Assembly (NCBI GenBank): GCA_964361105.1
Contig: CAYHZG010000007.1
Coordinates: 1 to 19,559, forward strand
Length of the DNA stretch: 19,559 nucleotides
Source of the DNA: CAYHZG01 sp964361105
GTDB taxonomy: Bacteria > Patescibacteriota > Minisyncoccia > 2-02-FULL-40-12
Reading direction: 5' to 3'
The first letter of the stretch is position 1, and every line of letters starts with the position of its first letter. Under the pieces are notes generated by a model. The model did no database searches and was not told the DNA's origin. It was given only the letters and a program-made list of their open reading frames with translations. The position numbers were made by a program, and so were the translations under genes. Below are positions 1-5,946 of the stretch, in pieces.

Positions 1-1457
1 ATTTTATAAAATACGGGCCTTTCACCATTGCCACAGCCAGGCCGGAAACAAAATTAGGAGACACTGGTTTAGCATTTCACCCTGATGATGATCGCTACAA
101 AGACTATATCGGAAAAGAAATTGAAATTGACTCAGTAGATAATAATATCCCGCCTTCTGAAAATCCGAAGCTGAAAAAAATAAAAATAAAGGTTGTTGCC
201 GATGAAACAGTTGAAAGACTTTTCGGCACCGGCATCATAAAAGTTACCCCGGCTCATGATCTAACGGATTTTGAAATTTCCCAACGCCACAAACTGCCTC
301 TCATAAAAATAATCGATGAAAACGGCACCATGAACCAAAGTGCCGGGAAAAGATATGAAGGATTAAAAGTTTCTGAAGCCAGAGAAAAGATAGCTAAAGA
401 TCTTGAGGATTTGGGGCTTTTAGAAAAGGTTGAAGATTATAATCACAATGTCGGCAGATGCGATCGCTGCGATTCAGTCATTGAACCACTACCTTCTAAC
501 CAGTGGTTTCTTAAGGTTTCTGAACTGGCAAAATTAGCCAGAGAAGCAATTAATAAAGAAGAGGTCAAATTCTACCCGGATAGATGGAAAGAAATATCTT
601 TGCGCTGGCTTGAAAATATAAGAGACTGGAATATTTCAAGACAGCTCTGGTGGGGGCACAAAATACCAATAGAAGGGGAGAGTGATGTTTTAGATACCTG
701 GTTTTCTTCGGCCCTCTGGCCATTTGCGGTTTTGGGCTGGCCAGAAAAAACAAGTGACTTATCCGAATACTATCCGACAAATTTTATTACCTCTGATAGG
801 GGAATAGTATTTTTGTGGCAGATAAGGATGATCTTTTCAGGTAAGTTTTTTACAGATAAAGCCCCTTTCAAGGATATTTATATTCATCCTACTGTTTTAT
901 TGAAAGACGGAAAAAGAATGTCTAAATCACTTGGCACAGGAATTGATCCGGTTATTTTAATCGAAAAATACGGGACTGATGCCTTGAGATTTGGTTTGGC
1001 TTACCAAAATACAGGCGTTCAGGATATGAAATTTAATGAAGATGTTATTTTAACCGGCAAAAAATTTGCTAATAAGATATGGAACATAGCCAGATATGTA
1101 CTGATAAAAATAGGGGATGAGGAAAAGGACATAAAACAATCTCCAATTGATTTAAAAAGCGAAATTATGGCTAAAATGGATGCTACGGCTATAAGCATAA
1201 AAAGAAATATAGAAAACTATAATTTTGGGGAAGCCGCCCACACTTTATATAAATTTATATGGAATGAGTTTGCCGATAAATACATTGAAGAAACAAAAAA
1301 TAAAGATGATAATGAAATAAAGGACTCGTTGATTTATGTACTGGCTAATTCTTTAAAACTTCTTCATCCTTTTATGCCTTTTGTCACCGAGGAAATCTGG
1401 TCCAAGCTGCCAATAAAAAACAAAAAGATGCTTTTGGTTGAAGAATGGCCCAAATAA
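1..1457 (+). CDS. valS: valine--tRNA ligase, 3' part (5' end outside window)
   Basis: Valyl-tRNA synthetase charges tRNA-Val in the cytoplasm. The open frame runs from base 3 without a stop; the ATG at 330 is internal because homologous sequence continues upstream. The early residues are the CP1 editing domain: TIATARPETKLGDTG, then FGTGIIKVTPAHD. These are followed by the zinc-like CDRCDSVIEPLPSNQWF stretch, DWNISRQLWWGHKIP, DVLDTWFSSALWPF, the class I KMSKS loop as RMSKS (915-929) and an anticodon-binding domain ending in FVTEEIWSKLP. The HIGH motif lies outside the window. Two things are odd. The segment of about 30 residues that separates GHRIP from DVLDTWFSS in E. coli ValRS is cut to a few residues. 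The protein also stops at EEWPK, without the C-terminal extension and coiled-coil arm of the E. coli enzyme. The next gene starts 5 nt later, probably in the same transcript. Confidence 0.95.
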   Translation, partial: FIKYGPFTIATARPETKLGDTGLAFHPDDDRYKDYIGKEIEIDSVDNNIPPSENPKLKKIKIKVVADETVERLFGTGIIKVTPAHDLTDFEISQRHKLPLIKIIDENGTMNQSAGKRYEGLKVSEAREKIAKDLEDLGLLEKVEDYNHNVGRCDRCDSVIEPLPSNQWFLKVSELAKLAREAINKEEVKFYPDRWKEISLRWLENIRDWNISRQLWWGHKIPIEGESDVLDTWFSSALWPFAVLGWPEKTSDLSEYYPTNFITSDRGIVFLWQIRMIFSGKFFTDKAPFKDIYIHPTVLLKDGKRMSKSLGTGIDPVILIEKYGTDALRFGLAYQNTGVQDMKFNEDVILTGKKFANKIWNIARYVLIKIGDEEKDIKQSPIDLKSEIMAKMDATAISIKRNIENYNFGEAAHTLYKFIWNEFADKYIEETKNKDDNEIKDSLIYVLANSLKLLHPFMPFVTEEIWSKLPIKNKKMLLVEEWPK

Positions 1458-1462
1458 ATTAA

Positions 1463-2176
1463 ATGTCTTTGATTTCGACAAATATTACCTTAGTAATTCT
1501 CGGTTTTTTGCCGAGCGTCGTCTGGCTTTTGCTTTTTTTAACTAAAGACCCGAGGCCAGAACCAAAGTACCTGATTGCCAAGGTCTTTTTGTTCGGGATT
1601 ATCATCGCTCCGGTAGTAGTCTTGATTGAAGCAGTGATAAGCGGCGCGGCTAACCTTAGTTTTTTCCCAAGGGCATTAATCTTTTTCAGTTTGGCGGCCT
1701 TTACCGAAGAATATATGAAATACTGGGTAGTAAAGAGCTCGGTGCTTTACAAGCCCGACTTTGATGAACCCCATGACTCAATAATCTATATGATTGCTGC
1801 GGCTTTAGGCTTTGCGGCAATGGAAAATATTTTAATCGCCTTTAAGGTTTATCCGGACGGATTTGCCGCCACTTTGGGAGTTATTTCTTTGCGTTTCACC
1901 GGCGCAACATTGCTTCACGCCCTGGCTTCGGGAATTGTCGGTTATTTTTTAGGCCTGGCCTGGTTTTTCTATCACTTCAAAAAGCAAATTATTTTTTTAG
2001 GTTTAATTATTGCTTCGCTGCTTCACTTAGTTTTCAATTATTTAATTTTTTTAAGTCCTGCAGCGGCTCTGCCCGGAAATACTATCCTTTTGCTTGGAAT
2101 GCTGGTTTCGCTTTTGATATTTTTCGACAAGTTGAAAGAAAGACATCAACAACTTATCCATAAACTATCCACATAA
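1463..2176 (+). CDS. PrsW-family intramembrane metalloprotease
   Basis: A 237-residue polytopic membrane protein with about seven hydrophobic segments. The PrsW family motifs are in order: FTEEYMKYW with the E82-E83 pair, GFAAMEN with E121-N122, the helix carrying H152 (LLHALASGIVG), and H188 in SLLHLVFNY. In the family these acidic and histidine residues are thought to hold the metal for cleaving substrates within or near the membrane; B. subtilis PrsW cuts anti-sigma factor RsiW. No anti-sigma factor is visible here, so the substrate is unknown. The ATG lies 5 nt after the valS stop with no Shine-Dalgarno sequence, suggesting read-through transcription from valS. Family assignment is firm; function in this organism is inferred. 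Confidence 0.85.
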   Translation: MSLISTNITLVILGFLPSVVWLLLFLTKDPRPEPKYLIAKVFLFGIIIAPVVVLIEAVISGAANLSFFPRALIFFSLAAFTEEYMKYWVVKSSVLYKPDFDEPHDSIIYMIAAALGFAAMENILIAFKVYPDGFAATLGVISLRFTGATLLHALASGIVGYFLGLAWFFYHFKKQIIFLGLIIASLLHLVFNYLIFLSPAAALPGNTILLLGMLVSLLIFFDKLKERHQQLIHKLST

Positions 2177-2191
2177 AACCAATTGACTTAG

Positions 2192-2200
2192 TGTTATAAT
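2192..2200 (+). promoter_or_regulatory. extended -10 promoter for hsp20
   Basis: TGTTATAAT is a perfect TATAAT with an extended -10 TG. A TTGACT at 2183-2188 is only 6 nt away and cannot serve as the -35 for this box. Initiation near 2207 would give a leader of about 108 nt that contains the whole inverted repeat at 2238-2314. Confidence 0.5.
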
Positions 2201-2237
2201 TAGAATGATAATTTAAGTTGAGTAAATCTAGATGAAT

Positions 2238-2314
2238 CCCGTTAGAAAGTTCTCTGTTCAAAATGATAAACTTAAAAATATATTATTACTTTCTACGGGG
2301 GACTTTCTAACGGG
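2238..2314. repeat. CCCGTTAGAA palindromic element in hsp20 leader
   Basis: Perfect 13-bp inverted arms CCCGTTAGAAAGT (2238-2250) and ACTTTCTAACGGG (2302-2314), with an AT-rich interior. The right arm ends at the base before the hsp20 ATG. A second, nearly identical right arm, ACTTTCTACGGGG (2288-2300), lies immediately before it, so the left arm has two possible partners. A 28-codon frame (2232-2318, ATG start, peptide beginning MNPVRKFS) runs through the element and ends in a TGA that overlaps the hsp20 start as ATGA. The same core sequence recurs at 17397-17488. Confidence 0.8.
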
Positions 2315-2650
2315 ATGAACAAGGAAATTAAAAAAGAAGATGGAACTCAAAATGGAATTCTGACCCTGGATGTATTTCAGAAAGATAGAGAAATCGTCAT
2401 AAAATCGGCAATCGCCGGAGTGACCGGAAAAGATTTGGATATTTCAATTACCAATGATTCAGTGACCATAACCGGCAACAGAAAAGAAGAAGGAGAGGAA
2501 AGAGGCAAAAACTATTTATATCAGGAAATAAATTGGGGAACATTTTCAAGAAAAGTGATTTTACCGGAAAAGGTTAATGCTGAAGAAGCAAAAGCAACAT
2601 TAAAAAACGGAATTCTAATAATAGTACTGCCGAAACTTAATAGCTCATAA
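2315..2650 (+). CDS. Hsp20/alpha-crystallin small heat-shock protein
   Basis: A 111-residue small heat-shock protein: an ATP-independent holdase that binds unfolding proteins in the cytoplasm. After a short polar N-terminus, the alpha-crystallin domain covers about residues 15-108. It begins TLDVFQKDREIVIKSAIAGV, has the ITNDSVTITGNRKEE strands, the WGTFSRKVILPEKVN stretch typical of the family, and the terminal beta-strand motif LKNGILIIVLPK. It is short, with little N-terminal arm. The start has no free Shine-Dalgarno site: the ATG directly abuts the right arm of an inverted repeat, so translation could depend on RNA folding or on coupling from the upstream 28-codon frame. An extended -10 promoter lies upstream, so it need not depend on the valS-prsW transcript. 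Confidence 0.93.
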   Translation: MNKEIKKEDGTQNGILTLDVFQKDREIVIKSAIAGVTGKDLDISITNDSVTITGNRKEEGEERGKNYLYQEINWGTFSRKVILPEKVNAEEAKATLKNGILIIVLPKLNSS

Positions 2651-2658
2651 CGAAACGA

Positions 2659-2751
2659 CCCCTCACCCCTCGCTTGGGGCCGTCCGCGGGATTAAGAAAT
2701 TAAATAATAAATAATGTTCTTAATCCCAAAGACCAAGCGAGAGGTGAAGGG
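2659..2751. repeat. long imperfect hairpin after hsp20
   Basis: Two nested stems. The outer stem pairs 2659-2677 with 2733-2751, including CTCGCTTGG with CCAAGCGAG and TCACC with GGTGA. The inner stem pairs GGGATTAAGAA (2688-2698) with TTCTTAATCCC (2717-2727) perfectly, closing an 18-nt AT-only-like loop. It begins 8 nt after the hsp20 stop. There is no T-tract directly behind it, so it is not a standard terminator. The loop resembles the AT-rich interior of the element at 17397-17488. Confidence 0.7.
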
Positions 2752-2771
2752 CTTGCTTGGGGCCCAGATAT

Positions 2772-2793
2772 CGCCCGCTTTATTAGGCGGGCG
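2772..2793 (+). terminator. GC hairpin, possible weak terminator
   Basis: CGCCCGC (2772-2778) pairs perfectly with GCGGGCG (2787-2793) around a short loop. The following sequence is TTAGTTG rather than a run of T, so termination would be weak; RNA-end protection is an alternative. Confidence 0.35.
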
Positions 2794-2805
2794 TTAGTTG
2801 TGTGA

Positions 2806-2829
2806 AAATCTCTGAAATGAGGTTTTTTT
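2806..2829. terminator. bidirectional terminator between hsp20 and tRNA-Leu
   Basis: AAATCTC (2806-2812) pairs with GAGGTTT (2819-2825, one G-U) around a 6-nt loop. T residues continue to 2829 on the plus strand, and an A-rich left flank gives Ts on the minus strand. It sits between convergent units, so it could end both hsp20 (plus) and tRNA-Leu (minus). Confidence 0.55.
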
Positions 2830-2834
2830 ATTTA

Positions 2835-2918
2835 TGCTCCCGGCAGGATTTGAACCTGCAATCCCTTTCGGGAACAGCGTTCTAAGCGCTGCATGTATAC
2901 CAATTCCATCACGGGAGC
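2835..2918 (-). tRNA. tRNA-Leu (anticodon UAG)
   Basis: The reverse complement folds as a class II tRNA. Acceptor GCTCCCG pairs with CGGGAGC, discriminator A. The anticodon stem CAGCG/CGCTG has loop CTTAGAA, giving anticodon TAG (codon CUA). A long variable arm CCC-GAAA-GGG is typical of leucine tRNAs, and the T arm is GCAGG-TTCAAAT-CCTGC. CCA is not encoded (TAAA follows). It lies alone on the minus strand between the pilin-like cluster and hsp20. Confidence 0.95.
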
Positions 2919-2927
2919 GTAAAAATT

Positions 2928-2955
2928 ATTCTATCAATTTTTGATTTTTTTTCAA
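2928..2955 (-). promoter_or_regulatory. promoter for tRNA-Leu
   Basis: On the minus strand: TTGAAA (2950-2955), 16-nt spacer, TAGAAT (2928-2933) preceded by TGA as an extended -10. The tRNA 5' end is 9 nt beyond the -10 box, which fits initiation at or just before the mature end. Confidence 0.5.
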
Positions 2956-2958
2956 CAT

Positions 2959-2994
2959 TAAAACACCCAAAACCTTAAATGAGGTAATGAGTGT
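2959..2994 (-). terminator. terminator of the pilin-like cluster
   Basis: On the minus strand, ACACTC (2989-2994) pairs with GGGTGT (2963-2968, one T-G) and an inner ACCT/AGGT pair forms across a symmetric internal loop; TTTTAA follows. It begins 20 nt after the stop of the last pilin-like gene and precedes the tRNA-Leu promoter. Confidence 0.45.
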
Positions 2995-3013
2995 CTTAAG
3001 TTCGATTAAAATT

Positions 3014-3382
3014 TTACTGGAAGAAAACTCTGGTTACTAATCCGGCTAAGGTCTGGAGGATTAATCCCACAGCGATTATAATCAGAGCTCCCCAGACACC
3101 CGACCAAATTCTTGTTTTAGCCGTTTTTATTTTGTCATCAGCTCCACCGGCCATCATCCAGGTAATACCGCCCCAGATTATAAAGATTATGGCAACAATA
3201 ACGCCAATAATCAGCATGAACTGGGCGACCCGCCTGATAATGTTTTCAATCTCGGTCAGGGTCGTACCAGGCACAGTCGGCACTGCTGGCCCAGGCAGCT
3301 GAGCCAAAACCAGTAAAGGCATCAATAAAACCATTGCCAGAGCCATAATGGATAATATTTTTTTCATTTTGTATAAATTCAT
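3014..3382 (-). CDS. pilin-like (TrbC/VirB2-type) two-helix membrane protein
   Basis: A 122-residue protein with a signal peptide (about residues 6-27, ending VLAQ), a short proline-rich mature start, and two hydrophobic helices at about 50-79 and 93-118. They are separated by a polar loop (AGGADDKIKTAKTR). This matches the TrbC/VirB2 pilin plan. Last of four consecutive pilin-like genes on the minus strand, 19 nt after the previous stop. Two in-frame starts are possible: ATG at 3382, or ATG at 3367 (MKKILS), which gives a more usual signal peptide; neither has a Shine-Dalgarno site. It lacks the cysteine-rich tail of its neighbours and is the simplest member. The exact role (pilus subunit or envelope channel) is inferred. 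Confidence 0.75.
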   Translation of the reverse strand: MNLYKMKKILSIMALAMVLLMPLLVLAQLPGPAVPTVPGTTLTEIENIIRRVAQFMLIIGVIVAIIFIIWGGITWMMAGGADDKIKTAKTRIWSGVWGALIIIAVGLILQTLAGLVTRVFFQ

Positions 3383-3401
3383 ATTCTAAATATTTATCGA
3401 C

Positions 3402-3971
3402 CTAAGGATTTTTGCACTGCTTTGGACCTGTCCCAAAAATTCCTGTTCTTTTACATTCCAAACCAAGTCTGCAATCAAAAGTATTTTTACAGGGTTCTCC
3501 TTCAACATTTCCTTCGGGTCTGACACAAATACCAGTAGAAGGACTACAGGTTGTTCCTGAACCACAATCGTTATTAGTGACACAGGTAGCCCCAGGAGCA
3601 CCTGGTCCTGGTCCCCCTCCTCCGCCACCACCGCCGCCTGGTCTAAATCCAAAAAATCCGCCGGTTACCACCAAAGCCACCGTATTTATTATCACCCCCA
3701 CTCCCAAAATTATAACTGCTCCGATTAATCCGTTTTTAAACCAAGCTTTCGCAAGCTTAGCTTGGACTTCTGAAGGAGTTCTAAAATACATTATTCCAGC
3801 AACCACTAAAGCAATAATGGCTAATATAACTCCGGCGGCAATCAAAAAGTTAGCTAATGGTTCAAGAAACTCTTTATAAATTCTTGGTAAAGTTAAAGGT
3901 TGCCCTGGCGGCAAGGTAAAAGTCGGCTGCTGAACTAAAATCTGGTTTAAAATTAAGTTTAGAATATACAT
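3402..3971 (-). CDS. pilin-like membrane protein with Gly linker and cysteine-rich tail
   Basis: A 189-residue protein. Two hydrophobic helices (about 40-66 and 80-106) flank a polar loop with a FRTPSEVQAKLAKAW core, like the other pilin-like proteins here. A run of nine glycines (about 112-120) then leads to a tail with two repeats of the form C-x4-DC-x2-G-x2-C (CVTNNDCGSGTTC and CKNTFDCRLGLEC), each closed by a further cysteine. The tail is likely exported and disulfide-bonded. There is no classical signal peptide, so the first helix probably acts as signal-anchor. Its start overlaps the preceding gene's end by 13 nt, implying coupled translation. Cysteine knots of this spacing occur in several secreted small domains; I cannot name a family with confidence. 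Confidence 0.75.
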   Translation of the reverse strand: MYILNLILNQILVQQPTFTLPPGQPLTLPRIYKEFLEPLANFLIAAGVILAIIALVVAGIMYFRTPSEVQAKLAKAWFKNGLIGAVIILGVGVIINTVALVVTGGFFGFRPGGGGGGGGGPGPGAPGATCVTNNDCGSGTTCSPSTGICVRPEGNVEGEPCKNTFDCRLGLECKRTGIFGTGPKQCKNP

Positions 3972-4321
3972 CTTCCTAAAATAATCAATCTACAGAAAAA
4001 CTCTCTGGTTACAATATTAGCAATGGTATTGATTATTAAACCGACCCCCAAGACAATCAGAGCGCCAATCATTGAGTTTTTCAACCAAGTCAGGGCTTTT
4101 TTTATTTCTTCGGGACTACTTCCGGCCCTCATATACATTATACCACTTACGATAATAGCAATTATAGCAAATAATACTCCGACATTTTCAAGAAACGAAC
4201 CGACAATGGCGATTAAGCTGCCGAGCTCAGCCAAAGTCAAACCCCTTGGCCCGGTAACCGGCGTAGTCGGAATTATGATTTGATAAAAAATATTTTTATT
4301 TATTTTGAAATAATTTTTCAT
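3959..4321 (-). CDS. pilin-like (TrbC/VirB2-type) two-helix membrane protein
   Basis: About 120 residues. Two hydrophobic helices flank a loop with GIMYMRAGSSPEEIKKAL, followed by the GALIVLGVGLIINTIANIV helix. That helix is very close to the one in the downstream gene (GAVIILGVGVIINTVALVV), so the two are probably duplicates. I chose the ATG at 4321 (MKNYFK), which begins 5 nt after the previous stop. A longer frame starts at 4342 and would overlap that gene by 16 nt. The C-terminus carries two cysteines (FFCRLIILGRCIF). No Shine-Dalgarno sequence is visible; translation is probably coupled to its neighbours. Confidence 0.72.
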   Translation of the reverse strand: MKNYFKINKNIFYQIIIPTTPVTGPRGLTLAELGSLIAIVGSFLENVGVLFAIIAIIVSGIMYMRAGSSPEEIKKALTWLKNSMIGALIVLGVGLIINTIANIVTREFFCRLIILGRCIF

Positions 4322-4326
4322 AAAGA

Positions 4327-4797
4327 TTATTGGTTTACACAATGTCCCCCTTGCTGGCCCTCAATAACACAAGTGAATCCCGGAGGACAGTCTTCGGGCC
4401 CTTGGCAAGTTACACTGGAGGCCGGCCCGCAATTCAAAGGCAAGAAAGAATAACTTCCGCCCAAAGCATTAGCCACGGTGGCGATAATCACATTTGTCGC
4501 TAAAATCACCAAAATACCAACTAAAGTCCAGGTTAAATTCTTTTTAGCATCGGCCACTGCCGTCTCATTACCTCTAGCCAGAAAAAACTTTATCCCAGAC
4601 CAAACTAAAAAGATAACCATAATTACCAAGACTATGCTTATCAGCCAGCAGGCAAAACCAGTAATTATCTTGGCGATTTTCTGAACCGTAAAATCCTGAA
4701 TTCCCAAAGAAGGATCTGTCTGGGCTAAGGCAAAAAAATAAAAACCTGAAAGTAATCCGAAAAGAACAATAAAAACCAACAATTTTCTAAAACTCAT
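4327..4797 (-). CDS. pilin-like membrane protein with cysteine-rich tail
   Basis: First gene of the four-gene pilin-like run; 156 residues. It has a signal peptide (about 1-26, ending ALAQT), helices at about 45-74 and 87-111 around the loop LARGNETAVADAKKN, and a C-terminal tail with CQGPEDCPPGFTC plus a closing cysteine. The tail matches the C-x4-DC-x2-G-x2-C repeat of the 3402-3971 protein. The helices follow the TrbC/VirB2 plan but are the most divergent of the four. Upstream, TATAATTATAAT sits about 10 nt before the ATG, next to a perfect 10-bp palindrome, so a regulated promoter is plausible. There is no Shine-Dalgarno sequence. The likely location is membrane-anchored with an exported tail. 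Confidence 0.75.
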   Translation of the reverse strand: MSFRKLLVFIVLFGLLSGFYFFALAQTDPSLGIQDFTVQKIAKIITGFACWLISIVLVIMVIFLVWSGIKFFLARGNETAVADAKKNLTWTLVGILVILATNVIIATVANALGGSYSFLPLNCGPASSVTCQGPEDCPPGFTCVIEGQQGGHCVNQ

Positions 4798-4828
4798 TCT
4801 TAACTTGATTATAATTATAAACGAGGGA

Positions 4829-4853
4829 GAAGTGAATAGTCATTATTCACTTC
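4829..4853. promoter_or_regulatory. palindrome upstream of pilin-like cluster (possible operator)
   Basis: Perfect 10-bp inverted repeat GAAGTGAATA / TATTCACTTC with a 5-nt centre. It ends about 32 nt before the first pilin-like ATG (4797), next to the TATAATTATAAT -10-like sequence. The size and symmetry suit a dimeric repressor site; an RNA hairpin is an alternative. Confidence 0.45.
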
Positions 4854-4869
4854 AACCGAGTGACATAAT

Positions 4870-4891
4870 TATATAGATTCTTATCTATATA
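4870..4891. repeat. AT-rich inverted repeat
   Basis: TATATAGAT (4870-4878) and ATCTATATA (4883-4891) form a perfect 9-bp inverted repeat with a 4-nt centre. It lies in the 180-nt gap between the island terminator and the pilin-like genes. No T-tract follows; role unknown. Confidence 0.5.
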
Positions 4892-4934
4892 TAAATAAAA
4901 ACGACTTACTGCTATTAAAATTATCCACAAATGG

Positions 4935-4959
4935 AAAAGGGGAGACAAATTGCCTCCCC
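4935..4959 (-). terminator. intrinsic terminator of the glycine-zipper gene
   Basis: On the minus strand GGGGAGGC (4952-4959) pairs with GTCTCCCC (4939-4946, one G-U) around a 5-nt loop, then TTTT (4935-4938). It starts 19 nt after the stop codon at 4978 and closes the GC-rich island. Confidence 0.8.
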
Positions 4960-4977
4960 CCTATTGGGTTGCCCCGG

Positions 4978-5748
4978 TCAGGGACTCTTGAGTCTGACCT
5001 TTGGCGGGATCCGCCAGCCCGGCAGAGTTGAGTCTTCAGTTCCCCGAAGCTCAATCTCAAACTCGCCGAATGATCCCCTGCCGTCAGGCTGAACCAGAAA
5101 CACCCGAATGTCCGGAGTTCTGACTCTGGCCTGGAGCCGGCTCCCTATGACCGCCCGACGACCATCGGGTATTTCTACCACAATGGTTGCCGGATGTTCA
5201 TTCTTAACAATGAACTCGATGCCGGTCAGGCGCGGAGGCGCCGGCTCAACCCTAATTGGCGGGCCTTGAGCTGATGGCTGGACCTGCGGCTGCTCTGGCT
5301 GACCTGGAACTACCTGCAGTTGTTGAATAACTGTCGGCTGAACCGGCCAGCAGTCAGATTCGTGATTAGTCACGAGTGTGCCGCCGCCGGCTCCGGCCAT
5401 GGCCCCGCCGATAGCGCCGCGTCTCCCTCCAGTCCAAAGCCCGATTCCGGCCCCAAGCCCGGTTGCGCCAAGAGCATCTTTCCACTGATGGTCACGCGGC
5501 TTGGGCGCGCAGACAACTTGCTGGGCCATTGGATACTGCGATGGATATGGATACGGATATGGGTACTGATATGGTGGCCATTGGTTGCCCAAGGACCAGA
5601 CCATCGCCTGATTGCCGGCGACGACTCGGGCGGCCTCATTGCCGCCAAAACCGAACCCGCCACCGGGCCACCAAAGCTGGGCTTCTGCCTGACCAGTGCC
5701 AGCGAAAATCGCCAGCACCACGACCAAACTGGTAAAGAGCTTTTTCAT
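4978..5748 (-). CDS. exported hypothetical protein with glycine-zipper segment
   Basis: A 256-residue protein I do not recognise. It has a clear Sec signal peptide (about 1-24, MKKLFTSLVVVLAIFAGTGQ then AEA), a Gly/Trp-rich start, a low-complexity PYPYPYPYPSQYP stretch (about 62-74), and a glycine-zipper region (about 93-128, GATGLGAGIGLW...GAIGGAMAGAGGG) like those of membrane-inserting small lipoproteins. A Pro/Gln-rich linker leads to a beta-rich C-terminal domain (about 174-240). The start is firm: AAGGAG lies at 5757-5762, 8 nt upstream. It has its own consensus promoter (5813-5841) and terminator. It is clearly GC-richer than the flanking pilin-like genes. A surface or envelope-associated role is likely; beyond that nothing can be claimed. 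Confidence 0.75.
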   Translation of the reverse strand: MKKLFTSLVVVLAIFAGTGQAEAQLWWPGGGFGFGGNEAARVVAGNQAMVWSLGNQWPPYQYPYPYPYPSQYPMAQQVVCAPKPRDHQWKDALGATGLGAGIGLWTGGRRGAIGGAMAGAGGGTLVTNHESDCWPVQPTVIQQLQVVPGQPEQPQVQPSAQGPPIRVEPAPPRLTGIEFIVKNEHPATIVVEIPDGRRAVIGSRLQARVRTPDIRVFLVQPDGRGSFGEFEIELRGTEDSTLPGWRIPPKVRLKSP

Positions 5749-5812
5749 CTGTCTCTCTCCTTGAAAATGGCCTTAATTCAGACCGGTTTCTCTATCTTAT
5801 TCTGATACTTAT

Positions 5813-5841
5813 ATTATACTAAAATATCTAAAATATGTCAA
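5813..5841 (-). promoter_or_regulatory. consensus sigma-70 promoter for the glycine-zipper gene
   Basis: On the minus strand TTGACA (5836-5841), 17-nt spacer, TATAAT (5813-5818): both boxes perfect with ideal spacing. Initiation near 5806 gives a leader of about 58 nt ending in an AAGGAG ribosome site. Confidence 0.85.
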
Positions 5842-5853
5842 ATTTGAAAAATC

Positions 5854-5907
5854 AAAAAACCCGCTTCAATCAATTCATTTTCTCCTTTGAAGAATGAATG
5901 AAGCGGG
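5854..5907 (-). terminator. intrinsic terminator of the three-gene island operon
   Basis: On the minus strand CCCGCTTCA (5899-5907) pairs perfectly with TGAAGCGGG (5860-5868), with inner ATTCATT/AATGAAT pairing, followed by TTTTTT (5854-5859). A second small hairpin, TCGGGC/GCCCGA (5914-5930), sits between it and the stop codon. Confidence 0.85.
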
Positions 5908-5946
5908 CTTGAATCGGGCCATCAGCCCGAGAAACGAACGAATGTG

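Noticed and set aside
330..332. ATG as the start of valS
   Set aside because: The same frame is open to the window's left edge and encodes conserved editing-domain motifs, so the ATG is internal.
2183..2200. TTGACT plus TATAAT read as a -35/-10 pair for hsp20
   Set aside because: The spacer is only 6 nt. The extended -10 TG explains the TATAAT better.
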